NCBI GenBank assembly: GCA_026182355.1
Contig: JAPFBL010000049.1
Location: forward strand, 310,001-374,000
DNA length: 64,000 bases
Direction of reading: 5' to 3'
Source: Hermatobates lingyangjiaoensis
Taxonomy: Eukaryota; Arthropoda; Insecta; Hemiptera; Hermatobatidae
The notes under the pieces were generated by a model. That model ran no database searches. It saw only the letters and a program-made list of their open reading frames with translations, and was not told the DNA's origin. This document shows, in pieces, positions 58,258-64,000 of this stretch. Made by a program: the position numbers and the translations under genes. Position 1 is the first letter of the stretch. Every line of letters begins with the position of its first letter.

Positions 58258-58541
58258 CCTCAATCGTTGATTTTTTTTTAAAGTTGTTATCAGCTTTTAA
58301 TTTTATTTTAGTTAAATGTTTTCATTTTTTAATTTTTATTTGGCTTTTATCTCTTTATCTTCCTTGCCTACCTTTCCTCCGAAAGTTGGCTACACTGTTT
58401 GAGTGCTTCAGTTCAAACGCCAAGTCAGTCGTTATCAGCCTTTGGAGCGATTCACATCTATTCCTGAAGACGAGGACATTGAAATATAGTAGTGAGTTCA
58501 GTGATTTCTTTTCTATGTGTTCTTTTGAAAATTCTAGTTTA
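58257..58541 (+). mobile_element. PLE 3' tail, group E, 5'-truncated
   Basis: Plus-strand match to 45,826-46,119, starting and ending at TA tracts (58,207-58,256 and 58,541-58,577). Core CTGAAGA and GAAA kept (the preceding base context reads gacattGAAA). Confidence 0.85.
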
Positions 58542-58577
58542 TATATATATATATATACTATATATATATATATATAC

Positions 58578-59030
58578 CCAATGTTTTCTTATCTGGATCC
58601 CATATATTAAAACTGATTGTCTTCCTTTATGGTGGTTTGGTTTAGCGTCAAACAGTAAAACACCTTTCAGCAAACTTTGTGCCTATGTTTGTAGATATCT
58701 TCAGGACTACATCAATACAGAAATTAATTACAGTACTATGTAAAAATATGTTACATTATTTATATGAATATATATTATTACCTTGGTATTTTCCTAAAAC
58801 AAATCTTTACATGACCCTTGTGTTTCAATCAAACTACAATTTGTGTTTAAATTAAACTGTTCTTAGCTACAGTTTAACGAACCTACTATATCAGACATTG
58901 TTAACCCAGAAGTGTTATCAAATGTTCGTTAAACTGTCGCTAAGGGCAGCACTGGAGTTTGACATGAACACAACTGCCATGCATAGTATTTCTATTAGGA
59001 AGCTTCCAAGGTAATAATGTATATTCATAT
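58578..59030. mobile_element. Probable PLE tail material with inverted repeat
   Basis: 58,857-58,885 and 58,920-58,945 contain opposed 'cagtttaacgaac'/'gttcgttaaactg' arms. 58,945-59,010 resembles 59,640-59,715 ('actgtcgct', 'acaatg', 'ccaaggtaat'). Confidence 0.45.
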
Positions 59031-59254
59031 CAATAATGTTACATATATTTTATCATTAATTAATTAATTAATTAATTTGACGTAATTAATTCCTGTCTTT
59101 ATGTGCCTTTAAATTTTGTGCCTTTTTGAACTTGATAAGATATTTAAAGGAATCTACATAGAAATTGCTTACAAGGTTAAAAAAATTTAAATTTAAGTAT
59201 TTTTTCAAAGACCAAACTAAATAATAATAAACTCCTCTGTAGTAATATTATATA

Positions 59255-59440
59255 TTCAACTCCGTGTGACAATTGGGATGCAGATTACATTGCTCAAACA
59301 AAACAGTATTTAAAAGAGGCTCTACATCAATATATTAAATAAAAAAAAAAGTTTGTTTTTTAGTCCATCACTCAGTTAACAATAGGCATAACTTTAATCT
59401 AGATGACGAGAGAATTATAGATTATGAAAATAATAAAAAT
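59255..59440 (+). pseudogene. PLE GIY-YIG relic, group S-like
   Basis: The plus frame reads PCDNWDADYIAQTKQYLKEALHQYIK, which aligns with the YIG region of PLE endonucleases ('PC.NCDA.YIGQT...L..R...H'): YIG appears as YIA and the catalytic Arg as Glu-Ala. A poly-A run and stops follow. Confidence 0.65.
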
Positions 59441-59639
59441 ACGAGGTTTATTTTGTAAAAATGTAATAAGTAAAATAAACAATATATTTTACTGATAACC
59501 TAAGTAAAATATATATAGTTGTGGTTTCCAGTTTTTTAAATAAATAAATATGTTTGTGGTTTCTAGTTTTTTGTATATAGTTTTCATAAGTTTTTTAAAA
59601 AAATTTAAGTTATCAAAAAGCGAAATCAAATGTAAGGTA

Positions 59640-59860
59640 AACTGTCGCTTGATTTGAACACAATGGTTATGTAGTAATTTTTGCAATAGGAAAATACCAA
59701 GGTAATTATGTATATTAATTAAATAATGAAACTTGTAAACATTTTTTCTTGTTACTGTAATTAAATTCTATATAGATATATACCTGAAAATGTCTAAAAA
59801 ATATAGACGAAACGTCAGCTTAAATGTGTTGTGTTGTGTGAAGCTAGACTATACCTGGAT
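59640..59860 (+). mobile_element. PLE 3' tail with hammerhead-like core
   Basis: Includes CTGAAAA (59,788), an unpaired T, GTCTA/TAGAC hairpin, GAAACGTC at 59,808-59,820. One core base differs from CTGANGA. Confidence 0.5.
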
Positions 59861-59864
59861 GACA

Positions 59865-60017
59865 AGTTTCCTGATACCTGTTTCTTAACAAGTTCTCAAT
59901 TTTTCTAAGTAACACTCTTGTTATTTCGTCTACACAATAAAAAACATCTCCTATGGTCGACATGTTTCAAATGATCAACATTCATCATCAGGATGTGAAT
60001 AAGATCTAAGGTGAACT
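59865..60017 (-). mobile_element. PLE 3' end, group S, left arm
   Basis: Reverse complement of 60,688-60,860. On the minus strand it is the 3' tail of the relic at 60,280. The hammerhead core CTGATGA is present, with GAAA preceded by TTT instead of TTC. Confidence 0.85.
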
Positions 60018-60279
60018 ATCTGGTTTATTATATAAACGGAGAAGGTAGAAGGGGTTGTTTTCCATTAAGTTTAAGAAAAGGTGGGGGTTAATACTGTGAG
60101 TCAGTGGCCTCTCCGCCTGAGTCGCTACCTGCAAGGGTTCTGGATGCCCTTGATGTGAATTAAACAGCCTCAAAATACGGCTACTGTTTTCGACCTGATT
60201 ATTTAGGAGTGACCTCAGTTTTTGAATTAATATAGCCTCTAAAATTCTCAGTTTATGGTGGTTACTTTCATTTTTTTAT

Positions 60280-60560
60280 TATTTTAGTATTTGTAAACAT
60301 CATCTCTCGGGTTAATTTAACGTTATGCATGTCTTGCATATGTTTTTTGGTGCTCCTGTCATTAGGTGCATGGTGAACTTTCTTGATAGGGAAGTGGTAG
60401 TCATACCAATGTACGAGTGTTTTTGGGTTTCACACTCCCAATTAGTATATGTATACTCGTACACTAGATTTCTTTCCGTTAAAGGTGAACTTTTGTCTTG
60501 GTTATTATTTTTAATAAACAGGCTACTTACAGATGGGATTTTATAGTAAGTGACCAGTGT
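60280..60560 (-). pseudogene. PLE GIY-YIG relic, group S
   Basis: The minus strand reads FIKNNNQDKS, LVYEYTYTNWECETQKHSY, IGMTTTSLSRKFTMHLMTG and APKNICKTCITLN. LVY and YIG are the GIY-YIG pair and LSRKFTMHL the catalytic-Arg region (R..T.HL in relatives at 48,169 and 36,368). The C-terminal part is lost. The plus-strand frame 60,325-60,546 is its shadow. Confidence 0.78.
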
Positions 60561-60687
60561 TACTTTTTCATTCTCGTTTTTGCAACTGACATTATTTCTT
60601 ACAATGTCTTTTAATATTCTCTCATCAAGCTTGTGTTGTTCTGAATACTGTTTTAATAATAAACCAGGTGATAAGATGATTATTCAC

Positions 60688-60860
60688 CTTAGATCTTATT
60701 CACGTCCTGATGATGAATGTTGATCATTCGAAACATGTCGACTATAGCAGATGTACCTTATTGTGTAGACGAAATAAGTGTAAATGTGTAAATAAATAAT
60801 ACACGAGAGTGTTATTTAGAAAATTAGAGAAACTTGTTAAGAAACAGGTATCAGCCTTCA
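60688..60860 (+). mobile_element. PLE 3' end, group S, right arm
   Basis: Reverse-complement partner of 59,865-60,017, so the endonuclease relic between them is flanked by inverted terminal copies, the arrangement described for Penelope terminal repeats. Confidence 0.85.
60698..60745 (+). ncRNA. Hammerhead-ribozyme-like motif, group S
   Basis: Stem I GTC (60,704-60,706)/GAC (60,740-60,742), core CTGATGA (60,707-60,713), one unpaired T, stem II GAAT/ATTC with 7-base loop, GAAA (60,730-60,733), palindrome ACATGT, C, predicted cleavage after 60,739. All invariant bases present; stem I is short. Confidence 0.6.
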
Positions 60861-61152
60861 TTAATATGAAGTAATAATGAAGACAACGATAAGTATTAAA
60901 ATAATAATAAAAAAGTAAAAACAATGAGAATCAATAAAATAATAATAATGACAGTAATAATAAAATATAAATATAAAAATTGTAAAGAAAAAATATTCAT
61001 ATATATTATTAAAACATAATAAAATTAACGGTAAAGGTTAAGACGAGAAGGAGAACGAACCTGAAGGAGACATATAAATACCATTCAGAAGCTCTAAGGG
61101 TGACATAGAAGTTAGACTGGGGGATTTGATCATCTATATATATATATATATA

Positions 61153-61310
61153 TTGACAAAAGTATGGAGCGTGAAGTAAAAACAAAATAAAATTTTATCA
61201 GGACTCGGTCAGTTCTTCGGGTTCAAATTAAACTCTCTTTGTGAACGTTTCGGTTTTTATTTAAAACCCCTTTCATAGGCAGAAGTATAATTTTTTTTCA
61301 AAATTTTGAT
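61153..61310 (-). mobile_element. PLE 3' end, group A, solo
   Basis: Antisense group A words as at 23,602-23,744. The left end directly abuts a TA tract (61,135-61,153). Confidence 0.85.
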
Positions 61311-61429
61311 GTATAAAATTTAAAAAAAACTTAAAAAAGTTTTAAAGCTGAATTCTACATAACTTTAGTTAGGTATTTACTTGGCTGTTGTCATTATTAA
61401 AATATCTAATATATTAATATATTGGGTTT

Positions 61430-61715
61430 ATACATTCATAATACTTTAGTATTAAAATTATAGTAATCGGTCTTACCTCGTACCCTGCTGCTGAAGTTCT
61501 TAGACCGGTTTCAGGCGTTACCCATCTTCAACAAGAACTGATCAACAGGTAGGACTCCGTAGTTCTAGTTGATCAGTTCTTGTTGAAGATGGGTAACGCC
61601 CGAAACCGGTCTAAGAACTTCAGCAGCAGGGTACGAGGTAAGACGGATTACTATAATTTTAATACTAATGATACTAACCTCTGTGGTAATGAAAAAATGC
61701 ATGAATTCATAATAC
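61430..61715. mobile_element. Inverted pair of PLE 3' ends, group M
   Basis: The minus arm 61,450-61,545 and plus arm 61,566-61,710 are reverse complements, with an 18-20 base unrelated centre. The same structure and sequence as 26,886-27,170. Confidence 0.9.
61576..61618 (+). ncRNA. Hammerhead-ribozyme-like motif, group M
   Basis: Stem I GTTCTT (61,576-61,581)/AAGAAC (61,613-61,618), core TTGAAGA with T for the invariant C, one unpaired T, stem II GGGT/GCCC, GAAA, palindrome ACCGGT, C, cleavage before TAAGAAC. A second, opposite copy is at 61,496-61,537. Confidence 0.5.
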
Positions 61716-62386
61716 TGTTTATATCATATGAGGCCCAATGTGTAACAGCTGTTATTGATATTAAAATATTTTTCATGTATGTTATTACCAATGGTGTCAA
61801 TTTTCTTCAGGTAATGTAGAATTAAATCACTAACATGATAAATTGGAGCAACAGGATTTGAAAAAAACCTACACTTTTCACTCATGCACGCACACATAAG
61901 TATCGCATACCTAATCAAATAACTCACAAAGAATAAGGAAATAATAGATAAGCTTGAGGTAGAGGGTTGTGAAGAGGGATCACGTGACAGGCGTCTCATT
62001 GGTCGCTTAAATAAAATATGACGCCAGCAGGCCGTGTTTCCCAGTTATCTGTCAAAGAACAACATCAAATAGAGGCGATCACCTCTTACATACTTAATAT
62101 TGCAACGACATTTCTTCGCAGCTTTACAATATGGTCGTCTAATTTCATTTCATCCTGTACACACATTCTAAGATTATTTATAACTATACAGAGAATTTTA
62201 TTTCTAATTATCCTAATGTTACCACTGATTTTTTGCGTATAATACAGTTAGATAACATTGATTATTGATAGATTGTACATCATGAGTTTTCAATATCTTC
62301 TTAACTGGTTTACTATACTACTAATTATTATTATTATTATTATGAAAATAATTTTACTAATAATTCATTTTTATTATTTTTTATAG
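61716..62386. other. No recognisable gene
   Basis: An (ATT)n tract at 62,323-62,342. The open frame 62,018-62,242 (+) is hydrophobic but has no family resemblance. Confidence 0.4.
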
Positions 62387-62450
62387 GGAGTAAACATTGT
62401 TATCCATGAATCAGTGAAGTTTGCACAATCAATTCAAACCTTTAAAGGCG
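62387..62450 (+). CDS. Possible 64-bp internal exon, unknown gene
   Basis: A T-rich tract ending TTTTTTATAG at 62,386 is followed by 64 bases open in one frame (GVNIVIHESVKFAQSIQTFK) and then GTATGT at 62,451, a good donor. The other two frames have stops. No family recognised. The signals are common by chance in AT-rich DNA, so this is only a candidate, on the opposite strand to the HCN exon. Confidence 0.25.
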
Positions 62451-64000
62451 GTATGTGAGCATATTTAAAACTATTTTTAGAGACATATATAAAACGTTGA
62501 AATATAAATTAATGAAATTTTAAATAAGAGGCTCAAATAGAATGAATTTTAGAAATTGAGATATTAGCAAAATTATACAAAGTGTAGCTCTGCCATTAAA
62601 TAAAGCAAACGAAAAAAATAAAATTAATATTAAGAACTACCTCAATTTGGTAAATAATAACATCAAATTCACTCATGAAATAGAAATAATAATAAACTAA
62701 ACTTTTTGGATGTAACTATTGGAAAAAAATCAGAAATGAACTCGTCATGTGAATAGTAGTAGAGGATGCACAGTCCCTCAGAGGGCACCCTCAGAGAGTT
62801 CCTGTTGGTCACAAACTATACTAATTTAGGCTTGATCAACTAATTATCAATGATCTTCGATGAGGGCCCCACTCTCATCGAAGTTCATTTTGAGAAGCCA
62901 ACGGTGAGTCTGCCACTTGTCAGTCTACACTGGACCTTTCGCCATTTACCACTAATCTCTACCTCTGAAGCCAGCCTGTTTTACAATCTACAAAGTTGAT
63001 TGTTAAGACCCGATCGTCAAGTAAATTATCATGTCTGGTTTAGCAAATTTCCATTAGTATTCTTTTCAAGACTAAATTCAGCTTGAGGTAATTTTGGCTC
63101 TCAATATTATCACATAATCAGGACCCATAGCAGAATATTTCTCCACACCAATACATCATGGAAGACGCCAACACCTGTAATACCTTACCGATCTGAAACA
63201 ACCAACCACCGAACAAAAACCAATAAAAAAGACACATTTATACCCGTTTTTATGACTGCCGGTACAAGTTTTTACAAAGAGACTGTGAGCCCTTTACTCC
63301 ACCTGGTAGGAATGAAGTGGCTTCATTGTCTATTTTTCAGTCTCTACAGACCTCCATTTTTCAGACCGACCTCCAACCATCAACCACTCACCAAAAAACA
63401 AAACCCATGAAAAAGAGACTGTGCGGCGCAGTGTGGAAGGAAGGATTTACATCAGTTAACCCTGAAGATGCACCGTTACGGAGACCTCAACATCAGACTG
63501 CAAGGCAAGGTGTCATTCTTTAACATATGTTAGCTATTAAGGTACTAAAGTAAATATTATGTGATATGTCAATGTAGAATACACTATGCTCGATATTAAA
63601 TATAGCATACTCACAGCTCATTCATTATTAAATTCAAAAAAAAATTCTTCCGTAAGATTTTAACTTACAAACTTTATAAAACAAAAGTAATCCTTCATGA
63701 TTAAGGTCAAATAACTCAGGTGATCCTTCATCTTCAAATTATACAAAGTTGATTTGAAATTTCTACTTAACGGAAAAATAGAGTTTTAATTTTATTTATG
63801 GTTAGTATTAAACACGGGTCTATATCCCATTTAGTGTGGAATATCAACATAAAATATTCAAAATGCTAAAAAATGTCAATTACGTTTATACAGTTAATTC
63901 TTTAAAACTTCTAAATTTATAATATATTAAAACAATCTGTAGTTTAAAAGTTTGAATTTCTGAATACTCTAATAGTTGCAGAACAATATATATATATATT
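62451..64000. other. Unassigned; less AT-rich block at 62,750-63,530
   Basis: 62,750-63,530 has clearly more G/C than its flanks and a small hairpin at 62,857-62,882 (cttcgatgag/ctcatcgaag). It could be an old element or exon debris, but no protein motif was found in the frame 63,317-63,523. The window ends in a TA tract (63,986-64,000). Confidence 0.4.

Noticed and set aside
60325..60546. Plus-strand open frame with hydrophobic stretches
   Set aside because: It is antisense to the group S GIY-YIG relic.

Overview
Eukaryotic, very AT-rich, intron-poor-in-genes DNA, most likely from an arthropod. The only protein-coding exon recognised with confidence is on the minus strand at 41,429-41,908. 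It encodes the cytoplasmic N-terminal part of a hyperpolarization-activated cyclic-nucleotide-gated channel (HCN/Ih) and has good splice sites. Its wording (YGTPKEE, then the conserved HCN-domain run ending HWVIHPCSSF) is arthropod-like. No other HCN exon is seen, so the 41 kb on its 3' side looks like one giant intron. A chelicerate with large introns and many Penelope elements, such as a horseshoe crab, would fit, but the species cannot be proven from this window.

Most of what can be named is retroelement debris, above all Penelope-like elements (PLEs). At least a dozen loci retain pieces of the PLE GIY-YIG endonuclease, on both strands. Two of these domains still read open (33,957-34,316 + and 48,169-48,510 -), and one locus (27,419-28,064 -) also keeps the C-terminal end of the reverse transcriptase. 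Around them lie dozens of PLE 3' ends that fall into several sequence groups. For convenience I call them A, E, K, L, M, N, P, Q, S, V and W. Three habits recur. Copies lie in inverted, near-palindromic pairs with both 3' ends pointing outward. The outer ends abut (TA)n microsatellites. Each group carries a hammerhead-ribozyme-like core (CUGANGA, hairpin, GAAA, palindrome, UH).

Layout. 1-1,720: PLE P and A relics. 1,720-7,680: AT-rich, with a repeat at 4,719-4,990 and a worn SINE at 5,533. 7,680-9,265: PLE K ends, then a tRNA-derived SINE with a perfect 13-bp target duplication. 9,266-13,340: unplaced sequence, a PLE M palindrome and an R1-like LINE reverse-transcriptase relic. 16,383-17,197: repeat family R on the minus strand. 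18,720-28,300: the densest PLE zone, with many palindromes, TA tracts, a 4 x 32 bp tandem array and a 310-bp foldback. 28,300-32,240: nearly featureless, with a 98-bp tandem duplication and a degenerate minisatellite. 32,240-37,860: PLE zone. 37,860-44,870: featureless apart from the HCN exon and one intact hammerhead copy. 44,880-48,510: PLE zone. 48,895-54,480: two R-family copies, a LINE reverse-transcriptase relic and a Helitron helicase relic. 54,480-58,036: little. 58,048-61,715: PLE zone. 61,715-64,000: weak, with a possible 64-bp exon at 62,387.

The genes do not form a working pathway. The window is a host intron/flank colonised by retroelements, and the main biological interest is the PLE terminal architecture and its hammerhead motifs.
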